Positions 10,756 through 22,340 of a stretch of 64,000 nt of DNA are shown piece by piece. Origin of the DNA: Platerodrilus igneus (lineage: Eukaryota > Arthropoda > Insecta > Coleoptera > Lycidae); NCBI GenBank assembly GCA_036346225.1, contig JARFIW010001363.1, positions 124,001 through 188,000 of the forward strand. The letters are read 5' to 3'. Positions within the stretch are counted from its first letter, which is position 1; the number at the start of each line of letters is the position of its first letter. The notes below the pieces were generated by a model, which saw only the letters and a list, made by a program, of their open reading frames with translations, was not told where the DNA came from and made no database searches. The position numbers and the translations under genes are program-made.

Positions 10756-12561
10756 TCAAATGTTTTTTAAATTTTTCTTTAGCATATTGTCATGTTGGGT
10801 TTCAAAGGGTTCATCAGTATCTATTTTGTCGACAAAGTTTACGTCAAATATATTAAGGGGTTCTATCGGTAATGGTTCTGTAAATGTCAGATTTGTCGTC
10901 TGCTTTTTGCTGTTTGTAACGGTAGTTAGTGCAAAATAGTTTTTTACATTTACAACTGCTCGTGGTGTCTCTAATCGTTTTTTGAATTCTGTATAGTTAA
11001 TTATACCTATTCCGTCTTTCATATTTACCGGTATTTTTACAACGGTGTGTGTGCGCGGTGATAATGTTATGTGGTAATTTCTCTCACTTACTGTGGATTC
11101 TAATAAGATAGGTATTCTTGTACGAGGAGTTGTTAAGTCGTTCGTTTCCATATTTATGTTAGCATTTAGTTGTTTAAGTAAATCTAGTCCGATTAAACCA
11201 TCGTATTTCGTACTGAATTTAAATAAGTAAAATTTGTGGGGTTGTGTTGAAATGGACTCTAACTCCATGCGTTGGACGCAAATGAAGCGTTATCTTTTTT
11301 TTTTCGCGGCTTAGTCTGGGAATTACCCCAAGGGTGAGCAATGACAATGGGCGTGGGTATGGCGTAAACTCAATAATAAACAATCATGGAAAGAAAAAAG
11401 GAAATTGAGTGCCACTGTATCTAAATGCACAATACAAGAAATTCAGTACTTCTATGAGAAGATACAGAAACTCATTGGATATAAGCACAATAAAAAAAAC
11501 TTACAAGTTAATAAACTAACACATCTGGAAACCTCTTGAACGTATCTGCATCCGCTTCTATCACGATGACCCCGAAAGAAAATGTTACACATCAAATTTT
11601 CTATTAAAAAGACACCATTTGTGCTTTTCAATAAAAGAGCATAACAATACTTATAAGAAATTAAAGATTTTTTTTTGGTATAAAAATTACTTAAAAATGG
11701 TAGTCTTACCGTTAATAGACACCGGCTTCTCTAGTCATGTTTCTTGTTACGAAGTGTGCTTGGATGTTTTGCCGAAACCTGAAGAATAGTAACATTCCAG
11801 GGCCCCCCAAAACGACCACGAATTCTTCCCCTCTACAATGGGTATCCGAAGACGCCATTTAACACGCAACCGTGTCCCCATCCTATGAACTTTGTAGAAT
11901 CGTTTACATTTTCAACCACAATCGCGAGTTTGCTTTTTAATATTCTCCACGTAGAGAACATCTGATCTGTCTTGCGCGTCACCTCGTAACACTATTTACG
12001 CAAGCACTATTTTAATTTAATTTAAGAAAGGATATAATCCGCCTACGGATTAGGCAACACAAATGACTTGTTCTCTACGTAGTCCTTTTTAAATACGTTT
12101 TCAAAATGTTAATTGCTATTAAATATTTCCTAGTAATGCATTTAAAGCTAACTAAATGATAATAACGTCCTGTTCTATTGTGAAATTGTTTTCTTCTGAT
12201 ATTACTATATTGAATAAAAAAATCAGATATTACAGAACTGCAACGAATAGATACGGTCTCTTTAGAGTCAGTGCCACAGAATATGTATTCCTTACAGTGT
12301 AGTGTAAAAAATGTCGAAAATTGGTATTTGAATTATTTGATCACGATAAGAGGTATTATGCGCTGTTTGAATAGTAAATTCCTCATTGCGAATTGCTGAA
12401 CTATAAAATGTTTTTGCTAGTTCTGGATTCATCAAACCTTTTATGCTTCCAATATCAATTAAAAACTTTGCGTTGATATGTGGGATAAAAATGTATGGAA
12501 GGTCCGATTTAAAAGTGTTCATTTGTATTACGTTGGGTGATTTGGAAATTGGCTGTCGCAA
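10756..12561 (-). pseudogene. Protease remnant of element F, split by an insertion
   Basis: The first half at 12292-12561 carries the active-site region as FLIDIGSIKGLM, where the usual Thr of D-T/S-G is Ile (Asp codon at 12454-12456). The second half at 10756-11268 carries KYDGLIGLDLLKQLNANI, the conserved C-terminal retropepsin block, followed by the linker to RT. About 1 kb of unrelated DNA separates the halves. Confidence 0.8.
11285..12290. mobile_element. Unidentified ~1-kb insertion in the protease of element F
   Basis: It interrupts retropepsin coding between FDIFYTTL and the GLIGLDLL half. I could not fix the ends or find a clear target duplication. An internal 13-bp inverted repeat (ACGTAGAGAACA at 11949, complement at 12069) with a TCCGCCTACGGATTA hairpin near 12040 is the only structure seen. 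No transposase is recognisable, so it could be a non-autonomous DNA transposon or a fragment of another element. Confidence 0.55.
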
Positions 12562-12574
12562 AAATCCTGCGATT

Positions 12575-13344
12575 GAAATGTTTGTTCGTCCGGTGGCTTT
12601 ACAAAAGATTCTTAATTCGTTTTATATTCATTAAGTTGTATGTGCTTTCAAAGCCGCGTGTATTAGGGTTCATGTTGGTTTCGTAGTTACTAAAATGATC
12701 TTGAGAGTCATTTGTAATGCTTACGTTTTGTGTGTACACTCTGTTCGTATTATGAGTAGGTTTAGGTCTAAGTAGTGTGTTACCTGATGAGGTATTCATT
12801 CGTTCTGGTTTATAATTATCTTGTCTGACTCGATTAGAACTTTGATTAAATTGATTCGGTATTTGTTGTGTGAAAGGTGGTTGTCGTTGTGGAACATATT
12901 GGTTATGTTGCCATTTTGGTCTTTGTTAAAAAGTGTTTTGCGTATATTCTCCTTAAAATTGGAGGTTTTTTCTTTGTACAATTGGAGAATTCTGATTAAA
13001 AATAGGAGCACTATTCTGAAAATTTCTACAAAATGATGTTGGATTGTTAAATGGTAAGTGCGGTCTTACGTTATTATGTTATCCAGGAAGTATCCTGTGT
13101 GCTGGTCTAAAGTTAGAATGTGTGTTTAAATTACTATGTTGGTTCGTAGAGCATAAAAAGTTTTCTTCTTCGATTACGAAGTGCATGGCTGATTCTTAAC
13201 TATCCGGGTTTCTCAATCTAACATTCGTTTGAATCTGTCCCGAAAGTCCTCGTATAAAAGTTTTTATAGCTAGTCTGTTATAATTTTTAACGTGTAATGC
13301 GCGTTCCTCGATAGGAATATTCATAGAATTTAGTTTTGATATTA
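12575..13344 (-). pseudogene. Gag, downstream part, of element F
   Basis: Minus-strand translation resembles errantivirus gag (RALHVKNYNRLAIKTFIRGL, then GQIQTNVRLRNP), followed by a long Asn/Gln/Pro-rich C-terminal region. There are several stop codons and frame breaks. The upstream part of the gene lies on the other side of the piggyBac insertion, at 15095-15465. Confidence 0.75.
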
Positions 13345-13348
13345 TTAA
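13345..13348. other. TTAA target site of piggyBac (left copy)
   Basis: TTAA immediately precedes CCCTAGAG, the left terminus. The matching copy on the right at 15091-15094 reads TTAT, one substitution from TTAA. Confidence 0.85.
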
Positions 13349-15090
13349 CCCTAGAGAACTAACATGATTTCAACAAACATGGTTACTAACGTGTCGTAAA
13401 TTTTACGACTTATTTTTAAAAAGCTATATTATGATCAAAACTTTATTAATGTTAAAATAAAATATTATGAACTATAAATACATATAAAACTTAAAAACTA
13501 TACAAGTTAAAGTTATTTTCTTCAGCACATTTTGCAGTTGTTTCCTCAGTGTTATCCACATATTGGCTTTTTACAGCGGCAACAATATGTAGTTGTCATA
13601 CGCCGTAAACGTGCTGGGCAATAGAAACAGATTGTACGTTTCTCTGGTGTAAGTGCCTGCATATCTTCCTCGGCCTGTAATTGTAAAATGTCTCCAATAT
13701 CTAGACGAAGTTTGCGAGGCAAATATTTATTTACCAATCTACGCTCCATCCATGGTTTTGCAAGGGAATGGCTTAGAGCAAACATAAATTCATAGCGCGG
13801 TGAAGGTTTTTTCTTTATTTGGTTATTGTTCCTACAGTGGAGAATATAGCTATTTATACTTGCTATATTAACCATGTTGTAAAACATACATAAGGGCCAT
13901 CTTCTTGTTTTCTGTTTGTTGACATATTAGAGCACATCTGATCAAATGTGTCCACACCTGACTTGGTAGCATTGTAGCACATAACAATTTCTGATTTTTT
14001 ACTGTTTGTATCAATTGTAGCGGTTTCGTGCATTGTTGATAGCAACAGCACTAATTTCTTCCTTTTGGCATATAAGATACTAATGTCTTATTTTTGTCAA
14101 AGCAAAATAAAGATGTCTTTGGTTTTTTAAACATTTCAGTAGTTCTGGGGAAATTTCAGATTTATCTTTGCGAATTGTTCCAACAATTGTAAGTCTATAT
14201 GGATCATCCAGCAACTCGTCTGATAATGGAACTGAAGTGAACCAATTATTCATTGTAATATTTCGGTTGCTGCCATGCACTGGTTTTGTTATTTCTTTTA
14301 CAAAGTAGTTTGCTAAAGGCAATCCATTAGTCTCAGTGTTTTTTCCAAAGTATGGAATGGCATTAATCGTGTATTTTGAATAAATATCACAGAGTATGAC
14401 AAGCTTTATCCCGTATTTTGCCGGTTTATTTGGTATATTCATACGAAATTGACATCTACCTCTAAACCCTACTAATTGTTCATCAACTGTCAAATACAAT
14501 AAAGGGATATAAAAAGTCTTGCAAACGTCGATGAATGTATCCCATATGTCGCGAATTGGTGCAAATGAATGTGCGGTGATTTGCATCTCTATAAGAGGTT
14601 GCATGTTTTAAGTATCCACTGTCACGTCACTATTATAATCTTAGGAATCATCAACATCGTCCACTTTAAGATTATCTTGTTCCCAATCGCTTCCGCTATC
14701 TTCAAAAGGCTCTCCTTCGTCTTCGTCAACATTCATAATATTATTAATTTTAAATTCAATTCCTGCATAAGCAAGGGTCAATGTTTATCGTTCATTTTTA
14801 TCTGAAATAGCTAACATTACTTTCCACAAAGGAATCAATTTTACAGAGCACCTTAAGAAACCACCCACAAAAATTATACGCTAATACAAATATGTCGTAA
14901 AATTTACGATGTCGATAGCAATAGAGTTACTTCTAATTACAACTTTGACACTACCTCCACTACAATAGGCTTCACACAACTAAATAGGAAGGTACTAGGA
15001 ACATAAACTCGGTGGCGGTAACGAAAGTGAACGATAACAAACGAATTAAAAATGGCGTCATAATATGTACGACACTTTAGTATTCTAGGG
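13349..15090 (-). mobile_element. piggyBac transposon nested in gag of element F
   Basis: 1,742 bp with termini CCCTAGAGAACTAACA on the left and, read inward from the right, CCCTAGAATACTAAAG, giving the short piggyBac-type TIR. A subterminal palindrome GTCGTAAATTTTACGAC at 13398 recurs near 14893 in inverted form. It is flanked by TTAA/TTAT and encodes a piggyBac-family transposase on the minus strand. It inserted after element F, since it splits the F gag frame. Confidence 0.93.
13552..14790 (-). pseudogene. piggyBac-type transposase, defective
   Basis: Cut-and-paste transposase of the DDD class (DDE_Tnp_1_7 type). The minus strand reads an acidic N-terminus near 14790 (MNVDEDEGEPFEDSGSD) that stops by 14683. 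The catalytic core starts at 14604 with LTVDEQLVGFRGRC. Next come NITMNNWFTS, GVDTFDQMCS, and a C-terminal cysteine-rich domain (CFYCPARLRR and CCRCKKPIC). Three defects are visible. Roughly 200 residues between the N-terminus and the core are missing. The second catalytic Asp, expected in the NIT-x-D-NWF motif, is Asn at 14248-14250. Frame breaks occur near 14060 and 13875. The product would not be active. Confidence 0.9.
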
Positions 15091-15094
15091 TTAT

Positions 15095-15465
15095 GCTACG
15101 TGCGTCTTGTCATCGCATACCAAAGTGGTATGGAGTTTCCATTTTATTTGGCTTTAATGAGATTAGGTCTTGCACGAAACAATCAACACTTTGTTGATTG
15201 CCAAAGCATAAACTGAGAGTATTTTTTACTTCTTCCCATGTTTTTAATTCTATTCTTAACCCTACTAATATAAGGCCTTACCTTGTAATTTACCTAAAAT
15301 TGCTCTTATAAGACAATTGTTTAATGCATCGTTCGTTTTACTACCAAACGTGCTTAGAAAATTGTGACAATTATCTATAAATGTATTCAATGTATGCGGA
15401 TTACCGTCGTAATGCGGTATTGCATCTAAATACAATCATAACTGATAATCTACTTCCTCTGTCAT
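15095..15465 (-). pseudogene. Gag, N-terminal part, of element F
   Basis: It starts at the ATG at 15463-15465 with MTEEVDYQL and then an in-frame stop. It continues recognisably (YLDAIPHYDGNPHTLNTFI, then ALNNCLIRAILGKLQGKA), the typical errantivirus gag N-terminus. It is cut by piggyBac at 15094. An A-rich leader of about 370 bp separates it from the PBS. Confidence 0.8.
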
Positions 15466-15834
15466 TAAAAATTTTTTTTTAATTTTTAACCTTAATTATA
15501 ATTATAATAGAAATTATTTCTATAGTGACTTCAAATTAAAAAAAATTTTCTAATTTTGTTTTGGAATAAAGGATTTACTTACACGATTATTACTGCTTTC
15601 ATAGTATGCGTCTAGGATCTGGACGATTTGTGTTCCTTTTCCTGATATTTCCAAGTTTTGCTGTATGTCTGCCTTCGGTTGCCGTTTCCTGTTCTGTTCT
15701 CGAATTTGGCTTGGACGATTTTGTTCCTCTCCGACTCTCCTTTGAAAGTACCTTCTATAATTATCTAAAACAAAGTTGTTGATACCTGATTAATTGTCGA
15801 AACAATAGTGTTAGTGCGATACTGGACCTCAAGT

Positions 15835-15852
15835 ATCCTAAGGACTGCGCCA
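15835..15852 (-). other. Primer binding site of element F (tRNA-Ser type)
   Basis: Minus strand TGGCGCAGTCCTTAGGAT directly follows, and shares one T with, the end of the 5' LTR. The same PBS type is known from several insect errantiviruses. Confidence 0.85.
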
Positions 15853-16497
15853 ATTTTGTTCTTTATCAACAACAGAAGGTTTTTAAAAACATTTATTACA
15901 ACAACTTGGTACTATGAACATTTACACATGATATGTACTTACATTTAACTTACACTATAAACTAAACGAAGTCTAGTAATGACGTGACTTGAAGTGTTCT
16001 TAAAATAAAGTGAAGTCCAGAACGTTTGTCCCTGGTATTTATGTGTTTCCATCCACGACCATTTGTATTGGTCGTGTTAACAGCCTTGGTTATCATACAC
16101 TTTCGTCGTTTATCCCTCTTCTGGAGGCTTTATGCCAGACATAAAATAAGTATTAAGTGAAATAAATCAGATTATTAAGGGTGCTGCTGCCACCCACTAT
16201 CGTATGTTTCTTATAATAAAAGCTTAAGGGTAACTTTGATTAATATGACAAGTTTAACCTAAAGTAAATATCTACATTTCTAATCTTGAAGGGACACAGT
16301 TTGCTGCCACGGATGTTTAGTATATACACCTACATGTGTTAAGTTTAAGAGTGACTTTTATTACTATGTCTACAATTAATGTGTCTACAGCTTGACAAGC
16401 TTAATATAAAATAAATATATGCATTTCCAATTTTGAAGGGAATGCAATTTGTTCCCATGAATAAAATCTTAATATAGCTTATATGCAATACGTAACT
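15852..16497 (-). repeat. 5' LTR of element F
   Basis: About 646 bp, closely matching the 3' LTR at 6449-7101. It begins AGTTACG at 16497 on the minus strand and ends AAATT at the PBS. The small differences between the two LTRs give a handle on insertion age. Confidence 0.92.
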
Positions 16498-16501
16498 AGC
16501 A

Positions 16502-17313
16502 GAATAAGTACCGATAAATTGTATTTTCTAAAATACAGTTTTAATATCGCTGATTTCGATAACTTGTTTCAATAAATTTTTTGGAACATATCTTCTTTGT
16601 TTGAGAAACGCTTTTCTTGTTCCATGTTGCTAGAATTTGTATTGTTTGTTATAAAAAGTGACTTCATTGTTTCCATAATAAAAGTTAACATGAATGTAAC
16701 GGGCGGTTGCTGTTTAATCAGGCAGTGCACGTACAAAACGTTATATTTTTATTAAACAGGTTACTTATTATTTAATCAGCCTTTTTGTTCTGCTATTGTT
16801 TTCAAAATTGTTCTAGTTTTCCTATGTTCAAATATTATCAAAAAGGGACCCGTGGTGTCAATGGCACACAAATATGAGAAAAATCTACAACACCGTCGGT
16901 ATTAAAATAATAAGAAATGTTTATTGTTGCTTATTGTCAGTTTACTTGAAAGCGATTGCCAAATATTGCATACACAAATTATGTCTTACATCGCACAAGA
17001 TTGAAGACAAATTGTATATGGAATTAAGCAAGAAAACATTAAATAAAACATTGCCTTAATATATAATATGTTCGTAGACAGAATCAATTACACATTATTT
17101 GTATTACTGTATTATTTAGTAATATAGAACAAAGGTTAATTCGTGATTCCATCTTTTAAAAACCGAATGACATTGATTCACTAATCTTCTGCAAACTTTC
17201 TCTTTAGATGACTGCAACGCCCTCTTTTCAGTAATGGCAATTCCTTATTAACGATACACCTAACAAACATCTTAGTCGTGTCTTGAAGCAATTTTTATTC
17301 TCGCATTTAAGGA
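16502..17313. other. No gene recognised
   Basis: Right flank of element F. AT-rich, with one 61-codon open frame (16874-17059) of no recognisable type. Confidence 0.45.
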
Positions 17314-17627
17314 TCTTGTTACGTTGGTTGCCTTACATTTGATTTTCCAATGCTTCACCTGAAGGTACTACATTGGCCAGAAAGAGAGTTTTTTTTTACC
17401 TGTAAATTTTGAATTTTGCCGAACCCTTGCTGTTCCAAGCAAAGTTGGGATTTTTAACGTGCCTGACAACACTCACACACGGGACCTCTATTTTACGTCT
17501 CATCCGAATGAGGGCGTATATTTGTGAAAAATGCTCGCTTAACATTTTTCAAGCGGACCGTGTCGGAATTCGAACCCGGGCCTTGGGAATAGTAGCTACA
17601 CGCACATTAACTACACCACGGAGTCGC
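17314..17627 (-). repeat. tRNA-derived SINE, copy S1
   Basis: On the minus strand it begins GCGACTCCGTGGTGTAGTTA with a polymerase III A box (TGGTGTAGTTAATG). A B box (GGTTCGAATTC at 17566-17576) follows about 35-40 bp downstream. The body of about 230 bp contains the CCAATGTAGTAC core and ends CGGCAACCAACAACAA. A second copy, S2, is immediately upstream in the same orientation. Confidence 0.85.
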
Positions 17628-17933
17628 TTGTTGTTGGTTGCCGTACATGTGATTTTCCAATGCTCCACGCGAAAGTACTACATTGGCCAGGAAGCGAGTT
17701 TTTTTTACACGGAAAATTTAAAATTTTGCCGAACCCTGTTCCAAGCAGGGTAGGGATTTTTAACGTGCGTGACAGAACTCCCACACTGACCTCCATTTTA
17801 CCTCTCATCCGAACGAGGGTGTATTTTTGTGAAAAATGCTCGCTTAACATTTTTCAAGCGGATCGTGTCGGGATTCAAACCTGGGACCTTGGGCGCAGAA
17901 GTCACACACATACCAACTACTCCACGGAGCCGC
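17628..17933 (-). repeat. tRNA-derived SINE, copy S2 (tandem with S1)
   Basis: Begins GCGGCTCCGTGGAGTAGTTG on the minus strand with A- and B-box motifs (GGTTTGAATCC near 17870-17880). The body is homologous to S1 along its length. The sequence TTGTTGTTGGTTGCC occurs at its left junction (17628), at its right junction (17935) and, mutated, at the left end of S1 (17318), as expected for target duplications shared by tandem insertions. Confidence 0.85.
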
Positions 17934-17949
17934 TTTGTTGTTGGTTGCC

Positions 17950-19079
17950 GAAGTTATAGGCTGTTATACAAATATAATTTGTAATATCTGATCTTTAATT
18001 TTAAGGAGTGGCACCTGCTGTTTTACAGGTTTGAGCATCAATAACAGATCGTCCATAGTCGGTCGCTTGCAAGATGTGAGTTGATACACAAGGAAAGACA
18101 ATAGCAAGCGATTGTCGCATAGGTTGGTCATTGTACTAAAGGTGTGTGCATTTGCTTTATCAATGGGGTAAAATGCTTTAGCATACAATCGCAATATTCA
18201 GTTCAACATGCCGCTTCAATAAACAGGTTTAAGAGGATGCTGTTTGTAGATATTGCTTGAAGATGTAAAAAATCAACGTAATATATGTTCAAGGAACAAT
18301 TCTATTTATAAAGAACTTGTATTTTATTCAAGTTCTGGTGTAGTAAGTGCAGGAAACAATTTTTGTCGTCGCAGATCTTTTCTTATGCAAGCAATTATTG
18401 TAAGAATTAATAATGACAAGATGTATTCCTTGTTCAAGGTAAGCGACAGTGAGAAAAGTGTACACGTTTAAACCTTTTCTTGCGATCTTTATTATCCGTC
18501 CTTGTAGTTACAAAACAGAAACCTGTTTCATTGATTTCAATCTTGATAGAAATTTATTTATTAATAGCCTAGACAGTATTTTGTCTACACGTGCTTCTTA
18601 TGATTTCCATCGAGTAGATTCTCTTCAGATTTCTAAAAACTCTCTTGAAGGTTTGCTTACTTCAAGCAATTGCTTAAAAATTAAAGGTATAGTATTCCAA
18701 AAAATTAAATTCCAGTAATATCTTAAGGAACACGTGAATGTTACCTTTTTGTAAACTACGTTTTCAGAAAATTTCTATTAAATTAGTTCATCTCGTATAA
18801 AAAGCAAACAATTACGTTATAGTTGAGTCTAAATTAATTTAAAGCGTTAAAGTCAGATACTTGGATAAAAAGCAATGTAAACTTTTGGTTAGTGTAAAAT
18901 TAGCTGAAAATTATTGATTCTGGTTTTCTGATTGTAAACTATCAATTAAAATAGACTTGATTTGGATACTCTTTTAACAAATTCTAGTACGTTCAACTAT
19001 TTCGAATGAACCTGCACCTTGCTGAAGTTCTAGATTATTAGAACGGGTAAAATGGCTTGTGTGTTCTAATGAGTTAACA
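17950..19079. other. No gene recognised
   Basis: Open frames at 17964-18194, 18253-18471 and 18449-18718 have no recognisable motif. I cannot tell whether one is a real exon. Confidence 0.4.
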
Positions 19080-19394
19080 AGCCAAACTACAGGTCCAACC
19101 AAAGAAGTAGGGTCGTTAGTGAGGATCCAGACTATCGCAGTTCATCGAAAGAGGGCAGCCTCTCTTTCGGCACTTAGATTGGCAGTGACCATAGGGGTCG
19201 GTATGGCAGACTAAGACACGCTGCCCCAATGTGGAAGGCAACGGAAAACCACCACATTACCTCGCAAGTACACAGTGTACCTAAATTACAGTAAAATGAT
19301 GGCATTCTCTGGAGTAAAAGCTTTTTGGAGTTGAAATAGTCCCTCATTCGGATCTCCTGGAGGGGCTACTTTATAGGATGCGATCGCTAAGTCC

Positions 19395-20369
19395 AGAATA
19401 AGAGTCGGGAAAATTTTGCGAGTCTGAGCATGGAATGTTAGAAGTATGAAGCAAGTAGGTAAGTCAGAAAACCTAAAAATCGAAATGAATAGGTTAGCAC
19501 TAGACATAGTAGGGATCAGCAAAGTTGGGTGACCAGAGGCGAAGGATTTTTGGAGTAGAGACTTCAGGGTAATTCATACGGGAGCAGAGGAAGGAAATTT
19601 GGGGGTGGGGATAGTTATGCGGAAAAAGATAGGGTACTGTGTAGAGAATTACTTACAAAACAACGAAAGAGTACTCATGGTTAGATTAGAATCTAAACCG
19701 GTAAACACAGTAATAATACAAGTATACATGCCCACCTCTAGCTACAGTGACGAAGAGGTAGAAGCCATCTACAAAGATATCGAAAACATATTAAGATACG
19801 TAAAAGGACATGAAAATTTAATAATTACGAGGGATTTTAATGCCGTGGTAGGTGAGGGTAAGGAAAGAGCGGTAGTAGGTCTATTTGGTTTACGTACGAG
19901 AAATGACAGGGGGATATAAACTGGCGACAAGAACAGTTTAATCATCACAAATACATTATTTCAAAATCATGCTAGAAAACGATATACGTGGAAGATGCCA
20001 GCTGATATAGGAAGATATCAAATAGATTACATTTTTGTTAGACAACGGTTTAGAAATAAAATAAGAGACCGTAGAAGCTACCCAGAAGCAGATATAGACA
20101 CTGACCATAACATCGTAATTATGATGGCCGCACTTAAATTTAAAAATTTAAAAAAAAGAAACGGAAAAAGGCACTTTGAATTAGAGAAACTAAAAGATAA
20201 AGATATTCAAGAAATATTCGAAAAAAAGTCAAATGAATTGCTAAAAGTTATCGGGAAAATATTTAAAACTAAGGAAGTAGAAACAGATTGGAATAACATT
20301 AAGTCCAGTCTAGACATGGCGGCCAGAGATATTCTGGGGTATACACAAAAAGAATATAAAAAACCATGA
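19395..20369 (+). pseudogene. RTE endonuclease (AP-endonuclease-like) domain
   Basis: The LINE endonuclease that nicks target DNA for target-primed reverse transcription. It is readable in two main pieces, 19599-19919 and 19995-20369, with broken upstream sequence from about 19395 (AWNVRSM, ALDIVGISKVG). Motifs include YMPTSSYSDEEVEAIYKDI, RDFNAVVGEG (usually GDFN), TWKMPADIGRYQIDYIFV and DTDHNIVIM (usual SDH changed to TDH). A stop after NDRGI splits the domain. After 20369 a linker continues toward RT with further stops. Confidence 0.85.
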
Positions 20370-20769
20370 ATAACAAAGGATATCCTGAATTTAATAGAAG
20401 AAAGACGAAGGTACAAAAATAAATAAGTGAAACAGGAAGCAGAGATACAAAGCCATAAAATGGGAAATTATTCGAGAATGCAGGAAAGCTAAAGAACAAT
20501 GGATTGATGAAAAGTGCAAAGAGGAACAAACTAGGATGGAAGTAGGAAAGACAAATGAAGCATACAAACTAATCAGAACCAATTTTAGAGATATAAAACC
20601 GCATAGTAAAGATATAAGGGACGCGGGAGGAAACGTCGTTATAGAAAATGCAGAGAAAGTAGGTAGATGGCAAGAATATATATTTATATGCAGAAGAGGA
20701 ACTAACTGCATAAGAACAAGAATTGGATATTGAAAATGGTGACCTGGTATCCTTTACTTTGAGATGAGT

Positions 20770-22340
20770 TTGAATTAGCATTATAGAGTTTGAAAAATGG
20801 TAAGGCGCCGGGTACAAATAAGGTGCAAGCGGAAACTATAAAAACCGCTGGACAAGCAGTAACAAAACGTCTCGTCCAACTTGTACGCTATATGTATGAA
20901 ACAGGCAAGATACCCAAAGATTTCAAACGTAACATCATAGTAACTATACCAAAAAGGTAGATGTGAAAATTTTCGGACAATAAGTTTGACATAACACGTA
21001 TAAAAAATATTAACTAGAATTGTACAAAGACGAATGGAGAAACAAGTTGAAGAAATGCTAGGAGAAGACCAATTTAGGTTTAGGCGAAACAGGGAACACG
21101 AGTGGCTATTTTAGATCTGAGAGTGATAATGGAGAAAACAATAGAAAAGGGGGAAAGCGCGTATATAGAGTTTTTAGATCTCGAAAAAGCATTCGACAAA
21201 GTAAACGAAAAAATGTTCGAAATACTCAAAAAAATTAAAATGAGTTTTAGGGATAGACGAATAGTATACAGCTTTTACAAAGAGCAAACGGCGGTAATAG
21301 AATTAAAGCAGAAACGTAGAGAAGTAAACATTAGGAAAGGGGCGAGACAGGGATGTGCCCTATTCCCATTAATTTTTAACTTGTACATTGAAGAAGCACA
21401 GAATACTGTCAAATGCAGGAAGACATTTGGAAATACTATGCAGAGACAAAAAATTGATATGCTTAGATTTGCAGATGATATAGCGGTATTAGCATCTTGT
21501 AAGAAAACGGTTCTAACAGAGATATACGGTATGAAAATTAACAAAACTAAAACTAAAGTACTAGCATGCAAAAGAGGGAAAAATAAATCAAAAACAAGAA
21601 AACAAATATGTAACACGAACTTACATGTGGTTAAGGATTTCTGCTACCTAGGAAGCCAAATAACGCAAGATGGGAAAAGCGCAAAATATATAAAACAAAA
21701 ATTAGCACAAAGTTGTGCTACATTTAAAAAGAATAAGCAACTACCGTGTTAAAAACAACAAACATAGAAACAAAGAAAAGATTGGGGAACTTGGCAGCCA
21801 CAGGCTGCTTACCTCTCTTCACAACCACCGAATCTCGGAGAAACAGGGTATATAATTGTAAAACAATAAAAGGAAATTGAACTGCATCTAACAAGAAAAA
21901 ACAGCGCCCATGATGAAAGACAACAAACATAGAAGCAAGAAGAAAATTGTTGAAAGCATATGTGTGGAGCACAGCACAGTACGCTTATCAAATACGAGCA
22001 GTAGAAAAAGCAGACAAAAAACGGCCGCCTTTTAGAATGCTGTGCTATAGATGTATGAGGATGAGAGCTTAGACAAACAAAGTTAATAACAAATAGGTCA
22101 TAGAAATAGTAGGAGAACAAAGATATTTGTGGAAAACATATAGGAGAAATAGAAGTGCAGAATACGTTCTAAGACATTTTTAGGAGATAGTATGAGATAT
22201 ATTACAAGCAGAGATGGGAAAAAGGAGGTAGATGTAAACTAGATTAGATAGGGATAGATGCAGACTGTACAAATTTCAGGAAAATGTGTAGGTTAGTTCA
22301 AAATAGAAGACAATGATATTATGCGTCTAACCAATTCCAG
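20770..22340 (+). pseudogene. RTE reverse transcriptase domain
   Basis: Motifs in order are NGKAPGTNKVQAETIK (about 20805), FLDLEKAFDKVN (about 21170), GARQGCALFPLIFNLYIEEA (about 21345) and the catalytic FADDIAVL at 21467-21490. The C-terminal region contains NTNLHVVKDFCYLGSQITQDG. The longest open piece is 21102-21752. Compared with the minus-strand copy at 44788-45684, this copy is shorter between FADD and YGMKINKTKTKV and carries an insertion with a duplicated flank at 21787-21950, so it is non-functional. Confidence 0.88.
21787..21895 (+). repeat. Short insertion in RTE, related to 44570-44660
   Basis: About 105 bp (GGCAGCCACAGGCTGCTTAC, then AATCTCGGAGAAACAGGGTAT) interrupt the RT region. 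About 60 bp of LINE sequence around AACAAACATAGAAACAAAGA are present on both sides (21725-21785 and 21890-21955). The reverse complement of the insert occurs at 44570-44660 (TACCCTATTTTACCGAGATT, then AAGCAACCTGTGGCTACC). Confidence 0.65.

Larger units (their letters stand above)
6445..16501 (-). mobile_element. Full-length errantivirus-like Ty3/gypsy element F (LTR-gag-pol-env-LTR), defective
   Basis: Two direct LTRs (6449-7101 and 15852-16497) start AGTTACG and end AAATT on the minus strand. They are flanked by a 4-bp duplication AGCA at 6445-6448 and 16498-16501. A tRNA-Ser-type PBS follows the 5' LTR and a purine tract precedes the 3' LTR. Order on the minus strand is gag, protease, RT, RNase H, integrase, env. 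It has a piggyBac in gag, an unidentified 1-kb insertion in the protease, a deletion removing the RT catalytic core, and a deletion fusing integrase to env. Without the insertions it is about 7.3 kb. An old, non-functional insertion. Confidence 0.9.

Noticed and set aside
11697..11790. Plus-strand LIDTGFSSHVS, resembling a retropepsin active site
   Set aside because: Only about 30 codons are open, with no supporting protease or RT blocks around it. Could be chance, or a scrap of another element in the unidentified insertion.
17409..17959. Open frames of 79-114 codons on both strands
   Set aside because: They lie inside two noncoding tRNA-derived SINEs and repeat between copies for that reason.
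20299..20817. Minus-strand open frames opposite the RTE
   Set aside because: Phe/Ser/Leu-rich shadows of the A-rich RTE coding strand.
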